Source: Lutraria lutraria
Taxonomy: Eukaryota; Mollusca; Bivalvia; Venerida; Mactridae
Reading direction: 5' to 3'
Length of the DNA stretch: 64,000 nucleotides
NCBI GenBank assembly: GCA_964023205.1
Contig: OZ026846.1
Span: 33,748,194-33,812,193 of the forward strand
Made by a program: the position numbers and the translations under genes. The notes below the pieces were generated by a model, which was not told where the DNA came from, did not search any database, and saw only the letters and a program-made list of their open reading frames with translations. Positions 12,401 to 20,626 of this stretch are shown piece by piece. Every line of letters starts with the position of its first letter. Position 1 is the stretch's first letter.

Positions 12401-14304
12401 CTGACACTTCACTAATCAAGCAATCTCACACCCTTCAATATTGACAGACACATAATTATACTAGGTCAGTTATAACTGATAAATTATACTGTAGCAATGG
12501 ACTTTTTAGTTAATAGGTTATATTTAATAATATATATAACTAAAACTAGTATCAAATGGAAATGGTCATAAAAGTGCTTATCGAAATTCAAATATAAAAT
12601 TTACAGAACTTTTTATTAGACAGATCACAAAGAATAACTGTTTCCCCATGTCCAAAATTTTCATTGCAATCATGTAAATTATAAATAACACACCAAAGAA
12701 CAAGACGCTGTATTCAATAAATGTGTAAGCTGTCAGTGACATGCAAAGCATAACAGACTAGGCAATCATCATATATGCCCCCACACATCATTCAGACCTT
12801 GCGAAAGGCGCAAGCTGCGGACAAGTCGATAGATTTTGTGTTGCTTATCTCATCAGACCTGCAACTTAATTACCTGAAGTATGCAAATATCATACCTTTT
12901 CAGTAAGACAGATTTCTTTTCGGTCCGACTGATTGTCCGGCAGTTTTTTGTCTTTCGCAAATCTGATCATTAAATATCATGATTAGATCATGAATAAATT
13001 CGTTATTTACAGAAATTTGGTCATCTGACTCATCTTTAGGCTTAAATTAAAATTAAGTTTGTCTGCCCTTTACCGACCGACCTGAAAAAATCATGCCTAC
13101 TCAAAACATTTTATTGCAAAATCTGGGTGAACTTTATTTTTATACTTTCGAAAATAAACATGTACTCTGACAGTACTTTCGATAAACATTTAAAGTAGGT
13201 ATCATTTGAAGTAATGAATGAAAACAATAATGTGTGTTAAGGCACTTAGTACATGTTTATGGTTGATTAAAGCACACAATAAATGGTTGTATGGTTGCAG
13301 AATACAAAAAATTAGTATAGAATGCTTCTAGATAGAAGTGTAATTTCATGCTAGGTAAAAGTCAAATTCAGAAATAAAAAAAAAAATGATTTTCCTACCT
13401 ACCGACCCTCTTCTAAAATTCAGGGTCGGTAAAGGGCAAACAAACATATTTTTAATTTAGGCCTTAATTAACTTCAGGAAGTATCAATTAAGTTTTACAC
13501 AGTGCATACTTACATCATGAAGTTGTAGATTTCACTTACAGGCAAATTGCCTGTCTGACTATTCTTTAAAGCCATAGCAATTAAACAACTGTATGAATAC
13601 ACAGGTTTTGGGTAAACTTTCTCTGGCTTCTTCTGTTGCTGGGTCACTATTTTGTTATTATTGTTATTTATTTGTGGGGAATGAATTCCATTTTGTAAAT
13701 GTTCAACTAGCACCGGTGAAGTTAGTGATGGCGATGTGATTGTGCTAACATTCTGTATCTGTTGCGGACATATTGTTATAGGTTGGACGGCATATCCTAT
13801 CTGTTGGTTATTTATCGAAACAACATTTTGTACAGTCACATACTGTATTTGTGGATGCTGCGTTGGTGTAAGCACTGCATCCTGTCCGTTTATTTTCACA
13901 GCTATTCCATTGCATGAATTTATTTGATTCATATGTCTTGTGTTATTTTTCTGCACCTGAGGGGCCGAATGCATCGGCAACACACTCTGTGGATTAACTA
14001 ACAAATTCGGGTTATTATTTTCAACCTCATTTGAAGCGTCAATCAAACTTTGAGGAACTTTCGATGTATCGTTCCATTGCAAGCTATGAAGCCAATTAGT
14101 ACCATTTATATCTTGTGTATCCTCAAAATCCATCGATGCAGGGTCATGAATAAGTTCTCCATTTAATATATCGTTAAGCTTGTCTGAGTTCAAGTTCTCT
14201 ATGTCTAAGATTTGCTGAGAATTCACCTCATTTTCTATCATATCCAGAAAATTGGTATTCATGTGTTCCAAATCGTTTGGCAGGTAATCCATTGCTGTCA
14301 TCAT
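3261..14304 (-). CDS. foxn4: FOXN1/4-class forkhead transcription factor (six coding exons, 507 aa)
   Basis: The product is predicted to be a nuclear DNA-binding transcription factor. Coding exons in transcript order are 14304-13514, 10878-10836, 7581-7389, 5386-5133, 4158-4062 and 3406-3261. Every intron is GT-AG and every junction keeps frame, giving 507 residues, close to vertebrate FOXN4. The forkhead domain covers about residues 232-330: it begins [15 protein letters not shown], passes [12 protein letters not shown], has recognition helix [13 protein letters not shown] and wing region [10 protein letters not shown]. Downstream, an acidic block ([20 protein letters not shown], then WEDDL) resembles the FOXN1/4 transactivation region. 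The N-terminal 230 residues are Asn/Gln-rich. FOXN1 and FOXN4 arose from one ancestral invertebrate gene, so FOXN1/4 is the safest name. The start is the first ATG of a tandem ATG pair just inside an acceptor-bounded exon, implying an upstream noncoding exon. Neural progenitor or cilia-related roles are known for vertebrate FOXN4; its role here is inferred only. Confidence 0.93.
3407..4061 (-). other. foxn4: foxn4 intron 5
   Basis: A GT-AG intron. I see no coding or RNA feature in it. Confidence 0.85.
4062..4158 (-). CDS. foxn4: foxn4 coding exon 5
   Basis: Residues 428-459 plus one base, beginning [15 protein letters not shown]. The Trp-acidic motif directly after exon 4 continues the activation region. 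The acceptor is CTTGTAG| and the donor |GTAAGT. The reading frame is set by both neighbours. Confidence 0.88.
4159..5132 (-). other. foxn4: foxn4 intron 4 containing a dispersed repeat
   Basis: A GT-AG intron. Its central part (about 4205-4545) looks like an inserted dispersed repeat, listed separately. The rest is AT-rich with no further feature seen. Confidence 0.85.
4205..4545 (+). mobile_element. Dispersed molluscan repeat with hairpin start
   Basis: It begins with a short hairpin (GAGCTGTCACAGAGGTGACT) and ends with a GGGTATAATAAGTGTTTGTG-type segment. The block is more GC-rich than the surrounding intron. This start is, to my knowledge, common to non-autonomous repeats in bivalve genomes; the family assignment is by recall, and the boundaries are approximate. 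Confidence 0.4.
5133..5386 (-). CDS. foxn4: foxn4 coding exon 4: linker and acidic activation region
   Basis: Residues 343-427. The first base of Glu343 comes from exon 3, and the exon ends on a codon boundary (AVQ|). It has a charged start ([14 protein letters not shown]) and an acidic end, [20 protein letters not shown]. The latter resembles the vertebrate FOXN4 activation region (similarity judged from memory, not aligned). Confidence 0.9.
5387..7388 (-). other. foxn4: foxn4 intron 3
   Basis: A GT-AG intron of about 2 kb. It carries the ~77-bp tandem array at 5636-6200. The remainder (6200-7388) is AT-rich and unremarkable. Confidence 0.85.
5636..6200. repeat. ~77-bp tandem repeat, about 7-8 copies
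   Basis: Each unit holds GTCAGTCA, TAGAGCTTA, CCATTGTGTTTTGACCATT and TCTGACCAGATATCATTAGC. Copies start near 5643, 5703, 5777, 5855, 5932, 6007, 6087 and 6160. The central copies are nearly identical and the outer ones diverged. Some outer units carry a TACCATGGCTCACCATGGT quasi-palindrome in place of the TATGGCCACCATTG version. Confidence 0.9.
7389..7581 (-). CDS. foxn4: foxn4 coding exon 3: recognition helix and wing of forkhead domain
   Basis: Residues 279-342 plus one base. It starts exactly at [13 protein letters not shown], the DNA-contacting helix 3, and continues through [20 protein letters not shown] to the basic [11 protein letters not shown] segment. The acceptor is TTTTCAG| and the donor |GTATGT. 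The open frame upstream of 7581 is intron read-through. Confidence 0.95.
7582..10835 (-). other. foxn4: foxn4 intron 2
   Basis: A GT-AG intron of 3.25 kb that splits the forkhead domain. It contains a ~75-bp diverged direct repeat (about 8983-9056 and 9523-9600; shared core GGAAGAATTAG and GAAATAAAATAGC). It also has one end of a MITE-like element near 9709-9768 (CCTACCTACC and AATTCTGGGAAACAAACTTT). Nothing else is seen. Confidence 0.85.
10836..10878 (-). CDS. foxn4: foxn4 coding exon 2: 43-bp forkhead micro-exon
   Basis: This exon completes codon 264 (Ile) and encodes [14 protein letters not shown], a diagnostic FOXN1/4 forkhead segment. The acceptor is TTTACAG| and the donor is |GTAAGT. 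It is only 43 bases and would be missed by simple ORF scanning. Confidence 0.93.
10879..13513 (-). other. foxn4: foxn4 intron 1 (within coding region)
   Basis: A GT-AG intron of 2.6 kb. It contains the MITE at 13037-13466 near its 5' end. The rest is AT-rich with no supported feature. Confidence 0.85.
13037..13466. mobile_element. MITE with ~45-bp terminal inverted repeats
   Basis: The left end reads AGGCTTAAATTAAAATTAAG, then GTTTGTCTGCCCTTTACCGA. The reverse complement of the right end reads AAGGCCTAAATTAAAAATAT, then GTTTGTTTGCCCTTTACCGA. The two ends are clearly homologous in inverted orientation. The length is about 430 bp with no coding capacity. It belongs to the same broad AGGCC-ended group as copies near 38.8/40.3 and 49.6 kb. 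Confidence 0.75.
13514..14304 (-). CDS. foxn4: foxn4 coding exon 1: N-terminus and start of forkhead domain
   Basis: Residues 1-263 plus two bases of codon 264. It starts [16 protein letters not shown], carries an Asn/Gln-rich linker and ends in the first forkhead helices ([11 protein letters not shown]). The donor is AT|GTAAGT on the minus strand at 13513-13512. Frame carries over exactly to the exon at 10878. Confidence 0.93.
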
Positions 14305-14323
14305 GATGAAGGATTTTGTTGAG
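14305..14323 (-). other. foxn4: foxn4 5' UTR portion of first coding exon
   Basis: A good acceptor (TTTATGTTTGCAG|) lies 19 bases before the start codon, so transcription starts further upstream and the first exon is noncoding. A strong candidate donor (|GTAAGT on the minus strand at 15016-15015) could end that noncoding exon. Confidence 0.6.
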
Positions 14324-15017
14324 CTGCAAACATAAAATGAAATTATTAAATACCTTTGAAGTTAATTGGAATCTTCCCCTGCACAATCTGATTCAGAACC
14401 ACTTCACTGACCAACTAAAGTTTGTAAACAAATATGTTTATTCATGTCTTTCATAATATAAATAAATGTCTACAAGAAAGCAACTGGCCATTATATAAAG
14501 AAAAGACACAATTATTCGTTGCAATAACAAAAATACATTGTATAGACCAAATAATTCATATAAAAACGAGCTGAAAAGTGAAATTATCACTATCAGCACC
14601 ATGATTCAATTTAGACTTCAGCATACAGTATTTGTTTAATTAAACAGCACTGCATTGGATCGTAATGTTTTTGTAAAATGCACATTGAGTAACAAAATGT
14701 TACATATATTCCGGCAATAATTACATTAGTAAGTGTGTCTATACGTCCCATAAGTGAACAATTGTGTCCGATTGAGAGTATCCGAATTCGAATGAGGCGA
14801 AATTCGTGTTCCTAAAATCATCCACAAACTAGCCAGTGCATTGTTTAACGGCATGAACTTGCATAACCAAAAACATCAGGTCAACATGAATAGTGACTTA
14901 CAGTAAAATATCATTACCAGAAACATGCAAAAACGAAATCTACAGGTGCACATGCAAGTCTATGAAGATATTTACAGTGCAACCGGCGTTAATTGGATAG
15001 AAAAATAACAACTTACT

Positions 15018-15720
15018 ACTCATTAAAATCCAATTAAAATTCAATAATCCATTCAACCAACACACCATTTAACACTAGCTTCTTGGTAAGGTATAAATTA
15101 ACGTCCAGATTCCGACTTTCCAAAAAAATATTTCGAAAATTTCACAGGAAGTTGTAGTATTTTGTAGTAAATCGGTTATAACAAAGAAACGTAACCCGTT
15201 CAAAATAGTAGAATCTGATTGGACGAGTGTATCAAAGGGAAAGCTCTGATTGGCTGTTTCATGGCAACCTAATCATATCAAGTCCCATATAAGGAATGTC
15301 GGCCATTTTGTGGTTTAATTGAACAGGTGTTGGGAAGATTTCAAAATTATTTACGTATACCGAGCAAAGCTTTTTATCGTTACGACTTGGACCATGATAC
15401 CAATGGTTTATTTAGGAAATTTAACACAATATTGGCTACTTTTAACCCATCTACATATCTTCAATTCCGAGTTATTTAGTATTTTTTCGACGAAGTTGCT
15501 CCGCTCCCGACCTCGATGTATAGGCTGCCGTGATTTGATTGGCTGAATTATAATCCGTAAAATACCGTTGTTATCCGGACTTACTCGATTGCGTCACGTG
15601 ATATTTATCACCGTACCAGCTGATTCTTGCGTTGGAATAAATTGAACAGTTGATGAATATGTAAATTTTGTTATGTAACGTTTAACGGTTGTTTCTCACG
15701 GAGTGTAAACACGGAACGAC
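15018..15720. promoter_or_regulatory. Promoter-like region upstream of foxn4, possibly bidirectional
   Basis: The region is less AT-rich and more CpG-bearing than its surroundings. It has inverted CCAAT boxes (ATTGG at about 15219, 15249 and 15538), a GGCCATTTTG YY1-like element near 15301, an RFX X-box-like GTTTCATGGCAACC at 15256-15269 and an E-box GTCACGTGAT near 15594. It sits just upstream of the inferred noncoding exon. A divergent plus-strand transcript is possible, but no plus-strand gene is supported nearby. Confidence 0.5.
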
Positions 15721-16960
15721 GTTATCAGTTTATTGCTGGTGCGTAGCGAATAATACGCAAGTTTATTCTCAGTAAATTTCTTTTTCAGGGGCGAAATATA
15801 TACGTACCCGACCCACAACTATTTCCTCCTACGACCCTAGAATATCTATAATACCCGAAGAAGGGTCCGTCCACTATTTATACGCTTTACATTTTTACGG
15901 TACGGTATGATAATTAATTCGATCAAAATGATGTGCATTGGATGCAAGAATAGAATTTCCGTATACACAAATGTATCGAGGGTCTTTTAAATTCATATGT
16001 CTCGTATTTTTGAATCTATCATTTATTTATTTATGTAATTTATATTTTTTTGTGAGTGTCGGCCGCTCTCAGAATTAGTTTTAACCTTTTGTATTTCTTG
16101 TATTTTGTCTTTATATTACATGTACATTACGTGTGGGGGGGGGGGCTACAAGATCAATTTAACTACTGGGCTGTTTATAAAGTAACCCACGTACATGTAT
16201 TTATTTGATACAAAATCTCGCACAAATATTTTATACTAATATGTAAATCAGACTTTACCCAAAGCGGCATTATATGTATTACCCTGATATCGTGTCTTGC
16301 ATTGTAACAGAAGTATGCAGAGGCGGTTCCAAGATTTCCTGTAATATGGGAGGATATTCATGAAAGTGGATAGTGTGTGCTGGGGACCCCCGCGAAATTT
16401 TTAAGTTAAAGAAGTGAAATGGTGCATTTTGTTAAGTTTTGAGTCCGTTTTGTGCTAGAAACCCCGACATAGAGGATAAGATCTGAGCTCTTTAGAATGG
16501 AATAATTAAATGCTATTTGATTTAATTTCTGTCTATGCCGGGTACGTAAATTAAATTTTGAATTCTTCGTTCATCTTTACGTTCCTTATTCTCAGTGGAG
16601 TTCAACGTAGCGCCCACAGCTAGGATCGTTTAGTGAATTTTTCAGTATACGATTGGCGGAAGACACCACCAAGCTTACATCTGCATGGGTAGACCATACA
16701 CCCTCGATCACATGTTATTTTTTCTGGTAACCGTTTTAGTATTCGAACTCACAGTGCATGGTGATATGGTTTTGTGAACAGAACCATTCGACTCGACACC
16801 AGCTGTCCCTTTAAAGTCCTTTTATGCTTTGCATGTACATGTAGATATAATTAAAATTAAAAGTGTGTCGAATTAACAATCTTAAGATGCTTTTATGTAA
16901 AAAGATTGTTCAAACTGGCAAGAAAATTGTTTCCTGTGACGATGGATTAATTGACTCGTA
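15720..16960. other. Intergenic sequence, no gene seen
   Basis: I see no supported coding exon or RNA gene. A poly-G run lies near 16134-16146. Confidence 0.5.
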
Positions 16961-17540
16961 TACCTTGAGCCCCTGCTCATACCTTGGGTCCTAGCTCATA
17001 CCTTAGGTCCAATATAGACATATTTGGTTCCAGTCCGTACCTTGGGTCCTAGCTCATGCCTTAATTAGGTCCAATATAGACATATTTGGTTCCAGCCCGT
17101 ACCTTGGGTCCTAGCTCATGCCTTAATTAGGTCCAATATAGACATATTTGGTTCCAGTCCGTACCTTGGGTCCTAGCTCATGCCTTAATTAGGTCCAATA
17201 TAGACATATTTGGTTCCAGCCCGTACCTTGGGTCCTAGCTCATGCCTTAATTAGGTCCAATATAGACATATTTGGTTCCAGCCCGTACCTTGGGTCCTAG
17301 CTCATGCCTTAATTAGGTCCAATATAGACATATTTGGTTCCAGTCCGTACCTTGGGTCCAATATACACATAATGTGGTCCCAGCTCGTATACCTTGGGTC
17401 CAATATACGCATATTTGGTCCCAGCTCATACCTTGGGTCCAATATACAAATATTTGGTTCCAGCTCATACATTGGGTCCAATATACACATATTTGGTCCC
17501 AGCATGTATACCTTGGACCCCAGCTCATGCCCTGGGTTCA
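16960..17540. repeat. 62-bp minisatellite changing to a shorter ~45-bp unit
   Basis: The 62-bp units contain CCGTACCTTGGGTCCTAGCT, CATGCCTTAATTAGG and TCCAATATAGACATATTTGG. They repeat near-perfectly from about 17035 to 17350, shorter diverged units lie at the left edge, and from 17350 to 17540 the unit shortens by losing the CTAGCTCATGCCTTAATTAGG part. The repeated WGPxxCILDP-like peptides that appear in long open frames on both strands are a by-product of the array. Confidence 0.92.
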
Positions 17541-17812
17541 ATAGTAGGAACAGAAGCCAGGAACCAGTCTAGAGTACATGTATTTCCCAATGAAGATTTA
17601 GTAACATATTAGACATCAAATGTTTTGTATAACAAGTGAAGGGCTACGATCATAGAACATAGTATTAATCAACATGATTTGTTTATAATTAGTCTTGTGA
17701 TTTTCTTTAATTGTAGTCTGAAAGTACTTTTAAGGCCATAGGATCGGATGCATACTTATAATTGTTTATTATCTGTGAATTTATCTTTAGTACCATACCA
17801 TACACAATACCA

Positions 17813-18098
17813 TGTCCATAGGCACTCGATCTTGTGATTTTTATACGTTTACAGACGTTATTTTTCAATTTCACACATCAAACAACGCAAACCTGTCGAA
17901 AGAAAAATCCTCATTTTTTTCCCTTATTGAGTGTATAAAATACACCAAGGTAGTAAACTCGCCAATTTTTCGTTTGACGGAAGTGACAAAATAAGCGTGG
18001 GTCCCGGCTTTCCTTCAAATCTGCACGTGCTTTCCGGGAACCTTGCTTTCGTTGTAGTGTTTCCCAACTTTAAACGTTTTGACAGCTTTTAGAAGGAA
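17813..18098 (+). repeat. Dispersed repeat, copy 1 (partner at 28924-29175)
   Basis: It shares blocks CCATAGGCA, ATTTTTATACGTTTACAGAC, ACCAAGGTAGTAAACTCGCC and AGCGTGGGTCCCGGCTTTCC with a copy on the opposite strand at 29 kb. The last ~90 bp is bounded by inverted GGCTTTCCTTC / GAAGGAAAGC, and this inner segment lies in the opposite orientation to that in copy 2. Copy 1 also has a ~25-bp segment (about 17968-17992) absent from copy 2. Confidence 0.8.
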
Positions 18099-18334
18099 AG
18101 CTCAATTCTGTCTGACTCCAACCCTAAATATAACTTATACAATTAGTTTCTAAATATGTATATAGTTTTATAACAGCTCATGAATATTTATTGAGTTGAC
18201 ATCTAATATATCAATATAAAGTTTCAGCATGGCTGGAGTTATATTAACATTATGTCATGGAGTTACTTAATTATTCTTTGGTTAAATGCACATTAAAAAA
18301 TAGGATTTTTACTTCCATCGATTATACCGCCATC

Positions 18335-19400
18335 ACTGATAGGACGTGGCAAGAACCTGATTAACGTGATGAGGACGCAGTAGGAACCGGTTCAAGCGTG
18401 GTATGGTCTTCGTGGACGTGAAGGACGTGGTGGGACTTTTGACATGTCAAAAAATAACGTGGTGGGGACGTGGTCTAATTAGAACGCAGTTCTTATACGT
18501 AATAAGAACGTAACAGGGGCGTGACTAAAACCTAGTTGGAACTTCATTGACGCAGAAGAAGCGTGGTGCGGACTTGCAAAGACAGCAAGCGATTTTCACC
18601 GCTGTTAACGTTACTACGCTTTTGTTTCTTCAGTGAAGTTCTCTCTGCGTCTCAACCAGGTGTATGCTAAGACCATAGTACGTCCACATCACGTTACTGA
18701 AGACTGCACTAGGTTGTAATTTTGCTCCGTCACGTCTTTGGTACGTGCCTGTCAGGTTCTGAGCAATTGGTATAAATACTGGATTCATACCCCATTCTTA
18801 TTTCCAGTTAAATATATGTTAACAAATGAATGCAATTTGTTATTATACCAGGACAACAAGCCATTTTGGATGCTCAAATTGCCATTTTCTAAATACGAAA
18901 TAAAAGAAATAGTAACATGAAGCAACCTAGATTATGTTGTGTTAGTGCGTGGCTATCAGCAGGAAGAAGACTTCTGTTCGGCCATCATAACCAGTTAAAA
19001 TAAATGGACATATGGTACAGTATACATACGGAGCTAGTGAATGCAATGAGGACGTTATTGGGACATAGGGAGAGCGCAGTTCAGTCTGCATGGACACTAC
19101 GTCCATGCAGACTGAACTGCGCACGTAATTGGGACGTAGTATAAACGCAATGGACCTGGTAACAACGGGAAGTTGCACGTGTAATGAACTTACTAGGAAC
19201 GTGATAGACGCAGTGAGAAACTGGCAAAGGCATTGTAAGGACATAGTGAGAACCTGGGTGCATCATTTTTGTTTCGAGTTTGACCCCGTCCCAGCCACGT
19301 CCATCAAACTTTTCAGGACGTGATGGGAACTTTGCGAGCGTAGTGCGGACGTGCTCTGGTGTGATGGGGGCATTAACCGTGCGGAAAGGTAAAAAGGTGG
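18335..19400. repeat. Degenerate GACGTGGT/GGAACGT-rich tract
   Basis: From about 18345 to 18720 and again 19030 to 19340 the sequence is a loose succession of 10-16 base units such as GGACGTGG, GAACGTAGT, GACGCAGT and GGGACGTAGT. It is higher in GC and CpG than its surroundings. It looks like a decayed short-unit satellite, with unit length not constant. Open frames over it carry no recognisable domain. Confidence 0.6.
19074..19122. repeat. Perfect 22-bp inverted repeat with 5-base loop
   Basis: The left arm, 19074-19095, begins GCGCAGTTCAGTCTGCATGG. The right arm, 19101-19122, is its exact reverse complement. The loop is ACTAC. It lies inside the degenerate ACGT-rich tract. Confidence 0.97.
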
Positions 19401-19945
19401 GCATTGGATGTATCGTTCCTCGGGCCTCATAAGAAGTTTAGGGTTCATGCGAACGTTAGAATAAGTCTGGTAACCAGAAACAATTATTTACGCCTTAATT
19501 ATTACGTCACATACATTGATTACATACTAGTTCAAGGACTCAAGCTAGAGTAATTGTGTAAGTAGACAATCCAAAAAAAGTCATAGAGCTATACAACTTC
19601 TGATTTTACCTTTCATCACGAATTAAGTGAACATATAGTGAAAGAAAATCTTCTAAAAAACAATCATTAACAAATTCTCACTCATACAACAAAAGGGTAG
19701 GCCTAAGTATAACGGTGCAGCTATAATTTTGACCCCGTTTCTGACGTTGAAAATTGACCCCGACAGGTTTTCAACACTAAATTTTGAACAAAAAAGTCGA
19801 TGGATATTGATCAATGTTAAATTTTGATCAATCATGGGGCCAATTTGTTATGATAACTAAAATAACAAATATACATGTACAAAAAATGAATGTGGAATGT
19901 TTTGTTTGAAAGAAATCCTAAATTGTTGTCCAAACATCGTCAGAT
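19400..19945. other. Intergenic sequence downstream of the Cys-rich ectodomain gene
   Basis: I see no gene. A small repeat with internal AATTTTGACCCCG copies lies near 19725-19765, followed by repeated TTGATCAAT near 19807-19835. Confidence 0.5.
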
Positions 19946-20626
19946 TTATTCACCATCCAATATAGAAATTACTGACCACAAAAAGATCACAAAAGCAACA
20001 CTAATTTGCGCATGCGAAGTTATTTGACTGTTGTGAAGTGATGCCATTATCTCGAAATATTCGTCCACACATAGAGTACCATGCCTTACGGTAGTGATCT
20101 GAGTAATCGAATCGCTTGAATCCAAATAAGAGATTGGAATTCTTGGGCATTTGTCAATAATTTCCCACGAAACATGTACAACAAACGGACAACGTTCAAG
20201 TGATATAGACATAAGAATCGGCAATTTTCCGACGTCAGGTGATAGCATAAAAGACAGTGTGATCGTTATCCCGTAACTAACATGCAGAGTAAAAGACGAC
20301 TTGGAAACAACGTTTTCCAATTTTGATAACAGGAATTGTTCAGTGCAGCTACCTTGGGTGTTCACCAAGTATTCCAGATAATAATTCGAGTTGGAGTCAA
20401 CTTTGAGGGCGGTTCCACATTTCGGACATTCGGGGCTGTCAAACCATTCATTCAATGCGTAATGTATACTCCACAATGAACCTCGAGTGTACGCATTAAC
20501 GCCGTTGTTCGACTTTATGCGAAAAATTAACCCATACGTTTGTCCAGGCATACGTGTGTATATATCTTTGCAAGTTCCCTTATGTAGAAGTGTAGCGTTC
20601 GGGCAGATGATATTCATGCAGGATTC
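19946..20626 (-). CDS. Ectodomain-like gene exon 3: membrane-proximal region and hydrophobic C-terminus
   Basis: 226 residues plus the stop, starting ESCMNIICPNATLLHKGTC after acceptor TTTTGTAG|. It ends after a single hydrophobic segment and DGE. The stop codon lies within GAATAAATC, so an AATAAA hexamer overlaps it. If that hexamer is used, the 3' UTR would be almost absent. Confidence 0.8.
   Translation of the reverse strand, partial: ESCMNIICPNATLLHKGTCKDIYTRMPGQTYGLIFRIKSNNGVNAYTRGSLWSIHYALNEWFDSPECPKCGTALKVDSNSNYYLEYLVNTQGSCTEQFLLSKLENVVSKSSFTLHVSYGITITLSFMLSPDVGKLPILMSISLERCPFVVHVSWEIIDKCPRIPISYLDSSDSITQITTVRHGTLCVDEYFEIMASLHNSQITSHAQISVAFVIFLWSVISILDGE

Noticed and set aside
17302..17612. 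Repetitive open frames on both strands (ILDPRYELGPN-type, GSNIQIFGPSS-type)
   Set aside because: They are entirely within the 62/45-bp minisatellite, with no start context or family.
18942..19448. Overlapping open frames of 60-107 codons around the palindrome
   Set aside because: They arise from CpG-rich low-stop sequence. There is no recognisable domain, and the palindrome lies inside them.
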